A DNA stretch of 64,000 nt from Streblospio benedicti (lineage: Eukaryota; Annelida; Polychaeta; Spionida; Spionidae): positions 473,387 to 537,386 of the forward strand of contig CM032661.1 in assembly GCA_019095985.1 (NCBI GenBank). The letters are read 5' to 3'. Shown in pieces: positions 35,208 to 48,700 of this stretch. The notes beneath the pieces are model-generated. The model searched no databases. It was not told the origin of the DNA and worked only from the letters and a program-made list of their open reading frames with translations. The stretch's first letter is position 1. Every line of letters begins with the position of its first letter. A program made the translations under genes and the position numbers.

Positions 35208-38200
35208 ATGGCAGAATTACTTTTGAGCGAAGCGGAGAGAACTTATATTTTACACGGTGTACAGGTAATGTTAATACAAATAAGTTGCGATTCAAATCGT
35301 TAAATGAATGGTTTTCTTCATCCGCTATTGTTTCAAATGAAGTGTTATGGTTGTTTAGATACATTTTGAAGCGATCATGTGAAAGTGCTTTACTGACCCC
35401 ATTCAAACTCAGTGTCAGCGATAGCCTTACACTGTCACAATTAGGCCTTGTATTATTTCATGCATACACATGATTAACGGATTAATAGCAAAATAACGAG
35501 AACTATCTTATAGGTCTATATCAGTGAGTGACAGACAGCTCTATAACGTGACTACCTGAACAAAAAGTAAGCTTTTTATGCCTCCTAAACGGTAAACCGT
35601 TATGGAGCGGAGACCTAACCATGTTAGCGGAGACCATGCCATGGCATGGGCTCCAGCATCATGAAAGGGAGAGGGTTGGGGCGGAGGGGGCATATGTATA
35701 CTATGATTTGCAAAGTTGACCATAAAATTAAATTAACGGTTATTGAAAGTTATTGAACTTCAGCAATTGTATTGGTGGTCATCCAATCATGACACAAGGT
35801 TTGGAAGCCTCGTTAAAAGGCATGTCCCGTGTAGAGAAAAGTCATCCCTCTGCACGTAAAAGAATTACTCACCTAGTTTGAAAACAATAGCTAGTGTTAT
35901 CCTCCACCCCCCAGGCTCAGTAGGCTATCTAGCCTGACTCTGGAGGTCCATGTACCAACACCACATTTGATACTATACACCATAGGCATTAGCCTCTATC
36001 ATAGATACCTATAATATATATAATATATATTATATATATGGTAATGTACGTGTGGTATAGTGTTTGTAAATCATAGTAGTTTTGAGCGTCAACACCTCGA
36101 CATGCGTCAATACCTTGTCACACATACATTTTAGTGGCGTGGCGATCTGCTGACGCATGTTGCTGTGGTTGGGCACGCATCTAGTATCTGATACATATAT
36201 ATCCCCCCTTCCAAATCTCAGGACCAGGTGTGGCTATATTCAGCGTTGTGTTATTTACGACTGATACTGTTAATTTACAACCTACCTGTGCTATAGCTTA
36301 GTGCTTATATTACAAGAACACACAGCGTTGAATGTCGTGTCACATTAACGTTACATACTGTTTAAAATTTGTTTTCAGAGCCAGTTGAAAGTATATTTTC
36401 TTTTCTCACAATAGACCTGAATTACTAAGTAATCGACCGCTTTCTTATTGTTATGGGTACATTATCAATATTTTGTAAACATGGGGGTATAGTGTGCCCA
36501 GCCCCATCCATGAAAACTCAAAGATTATTTTACAGGACCCCATTTGTCTGCTCATTATTAAAATCACAGGAGAGATAAAGAAGTAGCATTATTACCTAAT
36601 TTATATTTAAAATAAGTTCTACACCTGTCAAAAAAGAATCAATGATTACTTCATAGTCTAGCTAGAATGAATCCCGCCAGCAAAAAATAAGGATTATTGA
36701 CAATCATGGTAGATATATGGCAGCTGTCAGTTATAAGATGCACAGTATCATTAATGTGGTTGAAACACTCTTTAAATTGTCATCTTCTGGAATTGTGGTT
36801 GATAAACATAAATACGTTCTAAATTGTTTATTGCCACAAATGATGAACAGTATTCAGTGGGTACATTCTATCAGACAGGAAATTAAAAAAAAAGACGCAC
36901 TTCTTGCACTGCTCATTTTAAGTGCCAAAAATTGTTCATGATTCTGTCTCTTCCTGTAAGACTAAACGCCATCAAATACATGTTTGGGTCAAATCTATAG
37001 TCAAGGCTTGACAGTTAATCGTATCCTTATAATTGTACCACACAAGTATATCACAAATAATAAAGCCCTAAAGGAGTTAGATGAATAAATACAATTAAAA
37101 CGCCTTAATTATACAATATATGACCAAATTGGATTTTTAAATATAGTTATTTGATTTTTCCATTTAGGATAATTTACGAGATGATGGTCGAGAATGTGAA
37201 GATTACAGAAGCATTGAGCTGGAAACAGATGTTGTCACCAATTCTAATGGTTCAGCAAGATTGAAACTGGTAAGGAAATCATTATGCATTTTTTTATTTA
37301 TTAAGAAATTTATGATGTGAATTATTTTATTGATGTCGATATTATTTTATAGGCAAACACTGCAATCTTGGTTGGGGTGAAGGCAGAAATCGATGAACCA
37401 AAACCAGAAGCTCCAAATCAAGGAAGACTTGAATTTTTTGTTGACTGGTATTAAATTTTGTCTTTCAATTTGAAATAAGTTTTATCACATTTTCTTGTTA
37501 TAGCATGAAGTGCTACTCAATTTCAAATACTGTAGATGTTTCTGACTTTCTGTAAATGCAACACATGTATGTCAATGGCCTGGGTTTAATAATCTAAGTT
37601 TTGTGATCTAATGTGTAGCATATCAACATAAACTGTAAAACTAATTTTCAATAATCCCCATTTGTTTTGCAAGTTGTGCTAATGCTACTCCGGATTTTGA
37701 GGGACGTGGTGGTGAAGACTTGGCTCTTGGTATCTCCAACTTTCTTGCAAGGATTTATGCCTCACCTGCTAGTCTCGATCTGAAGCCCTTGTGCATTATA
37801 CCAAAGGAACAGTGCTGGGTCCTGTATGTGGACATTTTGGTCAGTATCTTTTAAAAGTTTAATCTATTGATCTGTAACATGGTGTCAAATATAAAAATAT
37901 AAAGTGATTTACAAGCCTCACAACAGGCACATTAATACACGACCTATTCAAGTGGCCTTTTATATATAACAATTTGTATCTATGTTTATAAATAAAGAGC
38001 CCTTTAACTTTTAGATACTTGAATGTGGTGGAAATCTACATGATGCTGTTTCAATTGCTGTGAAAGCAGCGCTTTATAACACAAAGTAAGTACTAATGAT
38101 AGCGTTCTATACTAGAATTATTTCAGTCATGCTTCCAAAACAATCAATGTTTTTTAAAGATTTTCAAATCACTCGCTTCTTTTCAAAATGGAGAGATATT

Positions 38201-39314
38201 TATGATTACAATATTTACACATTGCCAGGATACCAAATGTTCGGACGTCTACAAGTGAAACGGGCGAAGTAGAGCTAGACATTTCTGATGATCCGTACAA
38301 TGTGAAACGGTTAGATGTTGCCAATGCACCATGTGTCGTCACCTTAAATAAGGTAAGTTCTTATAATCCTAATTACTGTATACCTTCGGACGCAATAAAC
38401 AATGTTTGTGAGAACTATCCGAGAAACCAGTTGATGGAGGATAACAATATCAGTACAATCTCAGAAATCATGAGTCTTAGAAATTGCTTACGTATTATTT
38501 GCACTGTAGTGAAAATATCAATTTAATAACTAGTTCCCACAAAAAGCTTTTGTTGTAAAAATTCTCCCCATGAAAAGAAAACATCACAGTGACTTACATA
38601 AAAAAAAATATTATGGGTACAAGCATATTTGCTTGTAAAATTTGCAGGAAATATCCGACTTTTAAATACTTGATGTCATAAATGCAAATACATGTACAAA
38701 ATAATTTTGTTTGTTTCCTTTGAAGATTGGGTCCTACCATGTCGTAGATGCTAGTCTTCAAGAAGAATGTGTAACATCTGCCAGGTTACTGATGGCAGTT
38801 ACGCAAACAGGGTCCGTCGCTTCACTCCTCAAAGACAGCGGAGGTTCGCTCCACCCTGACACGCTCACTCACATGATGGAGGTAAATTCAACAGCCGTTT
38901 TACATCTTTATTTGAAGTCTTAAGCTATCAAACTAGGGATACTTAGCAATTAAGGAGTGATAATTTTGTTTATTAGATTTATCATGCTATAAAATCTGAA
39001 CTTTTCTTAAATCATATTCAAGAACCTACAGATTATTGTCCCCATGTATACATCAACTCTTCAACTTGATCATGATAACGCGAATCATCTTAAGTGTATT
39101 GTTATTGGTTATTATTTCATTAATAATTTGTGTCAGTACTATACGTTTTTGTGTCAGTTCTATACGTTTATCTGAAATATAATAATCAAACTGATTGTTT
39201 ACTTTTCAGTCTGGAAAGCGTGTTGGACAGACGTTGAATAAAAATCTTCTTGAAAAACTAAATGAAGAAGAAAAATTGGGAAAGAAAAGGACTAAAGTTG
39301 GATTTTTAAGGTGA
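35208..39314 (+). CDS. EXOSC7: Exosome complex component RRP42 (EXOSC7), 8 exons, 291 aa
   Basis: Coding exons: 35208-35264, 37168-37269, 37353-37447, 37674-37839, 38015-38085, 38229-38352, 38726-38881, 39210-39314. They sum to 876 bp (291 aa plus stop), the length I recall for human EXOSC7. The product is an RNase PH-fold subunit of the six-membered ring of the RNA exosome, which guides RNA to the catalytic subunits in nucleus and cytoplasm. Landmarks: MAELLLSEAERTYILHGVQ, DNLRDDGRECEDYR, ILVGVKAEID, LEFFVDCCANATPDFEGRGG, CWVLYVDILILECGGNLHDA, DISDDPY, VVDASLQEE and the basic tail KKRTKVGFLR. Animal Rrp42 lacks phosphorolytic residues and is structural. Intron 1 (1.9 kb) carries an interspersed repeat and a TA-rich tract. 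ATTAAA at 39554-39559 is a candidate polyadenylation signal. Confidence 0.97.
35722..35966 (+). repeat. Interspersed repeat, copy 2 (about 245 bp), in EXOSC7 intron 1
   Basis: Same family and orientation as 32962-33285: TTAACGGTTATTGAAAGTTA at the start and CCATGTACCAACACCA at the end. It lacks the 75-bp internal block of copy 1. Confidence 0.75.
36009..36041. repeat. TA-rich simple repeat in EXOSC7 intron 1
   Basis: Alternating TATA/ATAT tract of about 33 bp that is self-complementary. Confidence 0.8.
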
Positions 39315-39549
39315 AAGTGACACCCAAAACTGTTGCAATGGATTACATATTTCAGTTACTTTGTAATTTTGTACTGTGGACAAAATCTAAATACATCGGA
39401 TTACTTTGTTTGATTTTGCAAATGCCTACAAAACTACCTTCAATCAATACATGCTCACAAAATTTCATGATCTATAACAGATATTTTTTATTGAACTTCT
39501 CTGATATTCTAGTTCCAATTACTTTGATATAAAAATAATGATCACCTTA

Positions 39550-39559
39550 TTTAATTAAA
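39550..39559. terminator. Palindromic candidate polyadenylation signal for both converging genes
   Basis: TTTAATTAAA contains ATTAAA on the plus strand (39554-39559, 240 bp past the EXOSC7 stop) and ATTAAA on the minus strand (39550-39555, 164 bp past the DPP stop). Suggestive only; actual cleavage sites are unknown. Confidence 0.35.
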
Positions 39560-39718
39560 TGATAATGAAAAAGACAATTTGAGAAAATACACATAATACA
39601 GTACAAAATAATATCATTATTAAAAATTGTTTACTCTTAAAAGGCATCTAGTCCATAGTCTGGTAAATCCAATATTGTTACTTCTCATCTTGTACTTTGA
39701 GAAGATGTTACAGCTGCT

Positions 39719-42700
39719 TTACTTGTATTCCATGGGTTCAGGAGCATAATATTCTTGATGCTTGGCATTAACCTCATTATCCGTTGTGGACTTTGATGTA
39801 GCCTCGCGCGGCAGTGGTGGTGTGTACGGACCCCAGCACTCCTGCTGGACAAAGGCTGACATGGTGTTGTACAGGTGGCGCTGTTGGCTGCCTCCAACGC
39901 CATGGGGCTGGTCAATGTACAGCTGAAGGGGAAATACAGATTCTATGATAAATGCAAAAATATGTGGTGTGATATAAGGGGGGAAATAATGATTTTTTGA
40001 TAAATGGAAATCATAGTACTGTAAAACTAGAAATGTTTGCACATGATTTCATTTGCGAATTTCGTGGGTAGGTGCAAAAACGCAAACTTAAATAGTCAGC
40101 AAACTTTAATAGCCTTTGTAAAGTAGGGGCAGGTTGGACGACAATCACAAACTTAAATAGTCCCAAAATAATTTGAAGATGAAGATCGCAAAATTTAATA
40201 GCCACGAAATATCCTAGTTTTACAGTATATGATGTTGCTAAATTAAATGATTAAGATGAGCATGTTTATTATGTTGTGATTATTGAATGAATATTATTGG
40301 ATTTTGAACTTCCTCTAACAATGGTTTTTAAGACGTGGATGTTAAACGTAAAATAAACATCGGAGATGAATTCATATAATTTGTGGACATTGTGTGATTT
40401 TCTTTTAATGTTAGATTTTTATTGTTCAGTTCTGGATGCACGCAAATACCCATTAACAGCATAATTTTATTACAGGCTCTGACCAAGCATTATTCAAATT
40501 CATTATACTGACACTTATTACTGTCTGATTGCTACAATACTTACATTTTTCTTGTCAAACCATGCTTTATCCATCGGACAAATTGCACAAAGCATTCAAA
40601 GTAATTTCAAGGAGTAAGCTTAATGAATTTTTGGTCATTTCTATTTACTCATTATATGTGCAAGATACTGATACAATGACCAAGAACAGAAGTGAAGGAT
40701 AATTTTATATTTATTTTCCTATTAATTAAAAAGGGTGATTTTTAAGACAAATGTGAAACAACATTTAGGTGCATGTATAAAACGTTGGAGGAAATGTACC
40801 GTTTAATACCAAGTACTGTTTATCTAAGTCACCCTTCGACTTTTTTTTATCATGTATATAAAAAGTTATATATTATGCAAATTCTTGCGAATATGTTTTG
40901 TGAAATTCTTATAGCTTCAATGAGAATAAATGCTCCATCTAATATATAAACTGCTGAACCATTACTTACTGATGTTCTAAACAATATGTTTGCATCATTC
41001 AAAGCTCTAATGAGCTGAGCCGTCTGTTGAAAATGAACATTGTCTGTAAAATAAATGATCGATTAAAGACGCGACATGATGAGAAAAAAATGAGAAAACA
41101 GAAACAGATATTTCAATAAAAAATATTGTTTCTTGCTTAGAACAAAAACGCTCACCATCGGCTGTTCCATGGGCCAACATGAAATATTTTCCTCTCATGT
41201 TCTCTACTTTGTCCATAACATCAGTACCCTAAATATGAAGCAAAAACTATTCAAGTATAAATTACAACTCTATACATAAATGTGCAAATTTTTTTGTCAA
41301 AAGACTAACAAAAAAAGAAAAGTTCTTATTTTTACCATATAAAAAATCTGCTAATCTGCCCGTTTTTCAAAAAAGAAGTTCTAATTATATTGCAATAGAA
41401 AACCACATCTGATTTTTAAAAAGGTAACTAATGAGTAAATTTACAAATGATAACTTTCACTTTGTGTCCACTCACATCATATCCGGCAGAATTGTCCGCA
41501 TCAGTTGCCAAACCCATAAATCGCTCTGTGTATGCAGTATCTACAAAAAGTTTAAATGTGCATTTAGGTTGTCCCTGCATATATTTTAATTTGTGTAAGT
41601 GAAATCTCATAAAAAAGAACTTCGACAGTCAAAGTGTCATTTTATAATATTTTATAGCATTAATTTTTTTTCACTGATATTTTTAAAATCATAGTTTGAA
41701 TTTTTTTTCATAATTGGAATGTATGATGTAATGATCGCCCACAACCATGTTGAGTATATGTAGCGCTTACCATAGTATCTAAAGCTAGTAACTGGGGCAC
41801 CAGAAATGCTGCACTGCACTGTGTCAGACGAGTCAGATGACATGTGGGCAGAGGCAAATCCACCATAAGACTATAACAAAAGAGGTAATAGTGATTATAA
41901 AAAAGAAAATACCCCCCAAAAATGTACAATCCAGGTGAGAAATTTCCTGCTCTTATTCCCAAGAAATCTAACCAGTAATTAGTTTAAAAAAAGAAAGGCT
42001 ATTTTAAAATATATACAATTTACTGATGTACGCATAAAATAAGTAACAATGATTTACAAGGAATAAATAATTTTGTTACCCATCCATAAGAAGCAACAGG
42101 TAGATCATTTGACACAAATGGTTGATTTTTCATGTACTCAGCCAGAGCCAATTGATCTTGTACTTCAACAGTTCCTAACCTGGAATGACAGTAACAGTTG
42201 CTGTATTGTTAAAACACTATATGTGCAGTGCAAAAAACGTAAATTTATTCATGCAAAAAACCTCTGCTAATGTTAAGAGATAAAAGAATTTGTTTCATAA
42301 ATATATTCATACTTAAAACATTTAAAGTTGCCATTTTAAACTATTTAAAATTATAGATGTTTTCTTCTTTTATATCATCCCCAGAAAATAAAATAAATAA
42401 AATAAAAAATGAAATGGCACATAAAATTTAGCTTCTCAAATTTATCGTTATATATCTTTATATCAAACCCTGCTCATTGGTTTTACCTTCTATTTATTTC
42501 AAATTTGAACTTGTCTCCTCTGCCTGAAGATCCACGGCCATCAATGGATGCAGTGATCGCACCACCAGACCCTCTCAGGTACTCCATCCAGTTGCTGGTG
42601 ACACTTCCTAAAGGAAACCGCTTTGTGACCATTTGACTTCCTGGTCCAGCATACCTGTTGGGAGAAATTTATTGTATCTATTTTCTGTAGTTCTGTGTAT

Positions 42701-45700
42701 TGTAGTTAATTGGTTAACTTATGTTTAACATGAATTCTCAAGTTGTTATGTTATAGTTTAAAACAAAGCAAAAAACTTTATCTGTACATTATACAAAGAG
42801 TATTTTCAAATAGCAATTTATTGGTACAGTAAATGTTTCAAATTTGATCAAGAAGTTAATGTTGCAGAAGTTTTCAAGAATTTTCTAAGGTTATAAGAAG
42901 ATGAAGGACTAGTAATAAGATGTACAATAGAATTTATAAAGCAAGTCATAAAAACTAAAGCTTACACATAGATAAACACTGGATATTCACTGGCGGGATC
43001 AAAGCCTGGTGGATAATTCACAACAATATCACCCTCTGAAACACAAATTTATTTAAAACTGAAATAGTGTTGCATTTGAAAATGGATATGAAAATATTCA
43101 ATTTCACTTAAAATAAGGAATCATATAATGTAGATTCATGAGTTTAGGTATATTTTAAAATTAAAATGTTCAATGCTTGTACATTCCAGGTGTACAATGA
43201 TTTAGAAATTTAACAGTATTAACCTAGGATTATTAATTCATTATCTATTAGTCCTTGTATCAACTTACTATAGTCTCCTTCTAGATCAATTTGGCTGTAT
43301 TCTTGAGTTGACAAATCTTTGGCTTCAAGTCTTGCTCGTACATCTGCATTATCTTCCATCACAATTTCTGTCAAGAACAACGTGGTTATTTTGTTGTGGA
43401 AATAAGCAAAGAAGGATCTCATTTTAGTGGGGATTATGAAAACATTCTCATTGGTCATGGATTTGAAATCCAGATTTTACTGTAGTTTTTAACCAAAGTC
43501 TTTGATAATTTAAACATGGGAATAAAAAAGTTCACAATGCTCACTATTTGAACTATCATTAAAATTAAAATGTTTAATTCAAGAAAACTAAAAATTGGAT
43601 TTTACACCCTTGTAAAAAGGAAATATTTATGAAAAAAAATCCTAATAAATACTAGATTACGAAGACTGTATGATGTGCATTGTGCATTGTGTATACATGT
43701 TTTGTTCATATATACCTTTTTCTGAATCAATCTGCTTAATTTTGTATATCGGAATATCTGGTCCAAGGCAATTTTCTGTGTAATATTCTCCACTTGGTGA
43801 GAAAGATGCAGATACGTAGGAACAGTTAAAATCACAGGTAAGACATTCAGGGTCACGGAACTCTTCATCTGATTCTGGTGTTCCAACTCTGAAATGGTAT
43901 GTAAATTGAAACTGCAGTCTGTTCAACACTGGACAGAGATGCCTGCAGAGTGTGGGATATTGCTTGCCCACTGGAATCTGGGACACTCACAATAGATGAA
44001 AACTGAAGTTTTGATGAATGGATGTGTCAACATAATCAAAACAAATCCTAAATCTATTTAGCACTTCCCCATTTATTCCTCATTCTGAATTTGTGACCTG
44101 GCTGCCCAATATACTTTGCAACTGTCCTCTCTAAGACTGTCGGTCATAATGGTTTGTGCGACCTATATATCCAGATATAGTTGCTCTTATACTGCATAAC
44201 TGCATCCCAAATCTGTTTTGGTCTCCTCTTGCTTTTCTTTCCTTGTATTAAAGCTTTCTTACTTTGCTGATCCAACTAGAGCTGCACTCTACATAACATA
44301 GCCATCTTGGTCTCCTTTTACAAAGCACATTATTGATGTCGGAGACACCCACTATCTGTAAATGGCTTCTGATCTAGTATTACAATTAGGGTTCACGCAT
44401 CACATCGAGCAAATCATGGCTCCGTCATTTCTCTTGAAGCAATTTACAGTTCTGGAAGATTCTCCTAACATCTCACAACCATGAAGCTTCTCATTACAAT
44501 TGCAATGACCAGCTCTCAAATAGAAGACTAGATTTTCAAATCCACATACTTTAGACCATTATGCATTATTTTAGTACGCTTAAAGTGGATGTACAATGTA
44601 CAGTAGTACATTAGAACCTCTTATGAGATCATTCGTGGGACCGATAGTACAACGACTTAAAGTGGTCTCAGTGGAGAACTGTTATTATGTAGATGTTCCC
44701 ATTGAAATCATTTTGAAGGTTTGGGACCGAGAAAAGTTGTCTTATAATAGAGGTGGTATCACTATAGAGATGTTTTTCATTAGAGGTTCTACTGTGCATG
44801 TAAGCTATAATTATGCATGGCAGTGGGATATATGGATAACAGTCAGCAAAGTTGCTTTGAAATGAGTATAGTTTTCTGCATCAAATCTTGTAATGCATAC
44901 CTGAATAAATGGCGTTCAGTTGCATCACCATTGGTATCAATATAGTACCTAAATGGACAATGGAAAAATATCAACTTAAATCAATGACCTCTTAATAATT
45001 GATAACATTATTTTTCAAAATAATCAGGGATCAATGCCCTGTTAATTGATAACATTCATTTGAAAATAATCAGTGCATATGGAGTGTAGAACAACTAAGT
45101 TTTTTTAGATAACCTGTTCTTTGATTTTGTTAATATGAGATTTTTAAAGTGACTAGATCCATAAGATTTCCAAAACTTTTACGATACAAAATAAATAGGC
45201 ATGAAGAAATCAAACATTACACAATGTTCCTCTCTGTATCAAAGCCGGCAATGCTGATTGCTTCTTGTTCTCCTTTACTGAGAAATGTCACGGATCCTGG
45301 CTGATCGGGCTGCAAAATACGATTTTAACAATCAACATTTAACCTTGTATTCCATTATGCACTATATGCAGTAAAACCTCTCTATTAGGAAGACCGTTGG
45401 GACCAGTGTTAGGTGGTCTCAATAGAGATGTGGTCTCTATACAGAGAGAGGTTCATTTTGGTAGTTTTATTAAGCTTGGGACCGTGAAAAGTTGTCCTAT
45501 TATAGAGGTGGTCTCAATAGAGAGGTTCTACTGTATCTACAAACTGGAAATGAATGATATGCTGCGTTTGTGTGTTCTTCTGACCTCGTAAAGATACGAG
45601 CTTCCCGTATGGGAAATTCACTTGAACGGATGTTCCCAGTCGTAAATCATGATCTTTTTCGGAAGGTTGGTCCTCTAAAAAAAGCTCCGAGTTCATGACT

Positions 45701-48700
45701 GGAAAATACGACTGGGAGTGCCCATTTGGATGAATTTACCATATGGAAAGATCATATTTTCATTTGGGAATACGCAAACGCACCATTAATTACATTTTCA
45801 TTTCTTCATCTTGCTGGTAATAAACATCTTTTATATACAAATTGTACTGATTTTGCAATAGACTGTTTTAATTACTTCGGAGGGTTATATATAGCATAAG
45901 CTGAATTTCGAATAGATTCATACCTATTACGTAGCAACCAAGCTAAAAAATTCATATTTAGACCTTAGAAGATGTGAAGTAAAAACTCTAATAGTAGTGA
46001 CTTTGGCATTTAATAATAATAATGGAAGTAGATGACCAAATAACATCTTACCTCTAGAGAAACCAGAGCCAGATGTCTGAAGTTTCCAGCTTCTTCATTC
46101 TCTGCAGTCTCAGGAAGCACTGTCAAGTACGCTTCACCATTATTCACAGGCCAAAACGCAGGCTAAAGTGAAAAAAGATGACACCGTTTACAATGGTTAC
46201 ACCTCGTTCATCTGCTGTAAACCCATACATGTATGGTCAAAACAATTGACATAAAGGATTCTTTGTCTGAAGCTTTAGGGCTATATCGTATAGCCAGTCC
46301 CAGGAGGCAGCTCTTCTACAAGCACTTAAAGCTGACACATTTGATGGCTCAGTCTGGTTCGCCATCCTCACAGAACTAAAATCTTGGTCATTCCAACATA
46401 GGACTTTAATGATCCTCTCTTATTGGACATCACAGTGTTCAATGAAGTCTCTATGTATCACACAAAGGTTTGATGATTCTTATTTAGAGGTGGTCTCAAT
46501 AGAGAGGGGGTCTCAATTGGAGGTTCTACTGTATTAGATGTACTGGGACAGTCAAGAGGTTTTGTAAAATTGCTCATAGATGCTCAAATGTGCTGGGACT
46601 TTGTGCTCCAATTTGAACTTCATCAAAAAACCAACAAGTTAGTACAAGAAATTCTTACTGTGTCAATCCAGCCGTCTGGCTCAGTTCTGTCCAGATTGGT
46701 TGAGCATTGCACGGTGCCTGTGGTGACGTCACACAGAACGGAGATGCAGCGACTCATCACACGGTCCTGCCAGGTGATGAACACGTGGCTAGAGTCGCGC
46801 CAGTAGAGGGACGTGAAGTAGTGGTCTCTGGGGATATAAAAACAGTTTACATTAAAGGAGACCTAAAGGATCATCCTGAGTTTTAGTAAAAGTTACCAGG
46901 ATGGTCACTTAATTTTGGGGTATAATAAAAAACATGGTAAAATGGAAGCTGTCACTTTGTTGGAGAGGTTATCTCTTTAGAAAGATGCAGAGTTCTGTTC
47001 TTTGGAAAGATGATTTTCAGAGTAGGTGTTATAGCACCCGGTTATAGCATTGAAATATCTGTGCGTTCATAAGTAGCAAGTCCCTATGTTTAGGTTCAAG
47101 AAAGTAAGCGGAATTCTAGTTGAATAAAAAATTCAACTATCAGTGATTGATACTGTAACTGTTAAAGTTTGCAAAACAGTAACATCACAAACATGTAAAG
47201 CCAATGTCATAAGTCTAAAGATACATTACATGTTCTCAACAAAGTAAGAGCAAACAAAGGAAAAACTGAATAACGGAAACTTTTCTCATGCATTACCTTA
47301 TAATAATGTAAGTAAATGATAAAGTAAACAAGGGAAACCCTCTACAAAGGAAGGATTTGTGACTGCAAGTTGGGCTCCGTTGTTGAGGACATTCACTGTA
47401 TAAGTTGTGCTACAATTCAATATTCACAATACATTGAAACTTACTCATCTGCTAGCTCTGCAGGTGGTTCAATCTGCTTTTTAGCACCTTCTGGATTTCC
47501 TGCGTCCGCTACAAAAAGTCGCACGGCTGAATTCGGTCCAAGCTCACCATTGCGAAGATCACCAGGCTAGTTATTAGAAACAGATTTTGTAACTGGAAAT
47601 TTTTTTATTACCCCATTCTTTTAACTCTCTTCAAGTTATACTTTTACAAGCATTTTTATCTGTAATGCAATTTCAAATCTATATTTTGTAGGACATTATT
47701 ACCTTTGGATATGCTATTTCTACTGGTTGACCATACGCATTATCCTTTGCTCCATACAATGGCCAGTACATTTGACCTACTTCACTGTCATCAATTTCAG
47801 CATAAACCAAATGCTGATTGTCTGGTGCGAGATAGTTCAGTCCAGGATAGAAGATTACATCCTCTATAAAAACATGAATATTGATCATCCACAATAATTT
47901 TACCAAGAATGTTTGTAAACTTAACTTAAGATAGGGTTGTATTTTTGCCATATTCATAAAAATTTTCAGGTAGATATATGTTCTTCACTCTATAGTTGTA
48001 AGCAATATATTGAGCCCTTTATATTAAGAGTGATGTTCGTCAAAACATATAGCAAAATATTTAAATATAGAATGAAAATCAGTATCTTCTATATAACGTT
48101 TGATTGCGTTTACACATACCTTCATAAACCCAATCAGCTAAGCCATTGAAGATGACCTCCTCTTGTCCATTTGTGGTCACTTGGAGTGAGCGAATACGTG
48201 GTTCTGCTTGGAAGTACAAGTTGTTTCCATACACAAATGTCTAGAAATAGAAATATCCACGCATAATAAAACACAGACATAATTCATTAAATAGGTATGT
48301 TCTTGATCACCTTTTGACTCGCTCTATCTTGTATGAAGTATATGTAAAGGTTGGGATTCTTTAGGTGTCTTGTTAGTGTTACACGCTGCTCCATCAACTT
48401 AACATCATTTGCACCAAATCTATACTGGCAAACTCGTGTTCTTTCTCAACTACCTGTGGCACTCTATTTGATATCGGGCCATGCCACATGGCCCTCTATG
48501 TTCTTCTCAATTTGGTGAACTTTTGACCTAAAAAAGCTAGACCAAAAGGTCAAAAAGCAAATTTTGACCAATAAAGTGAGTCCATGGTGAGACTTTTGAC
48601 CTGTCAATTTATCTTTCACAAAGTCTCCATCAATGCATTATTTGCAGGCCATTATGACCTAATTGGGAAGATTTCAAGGGCTCAAAAGCAACTCTGTTTT

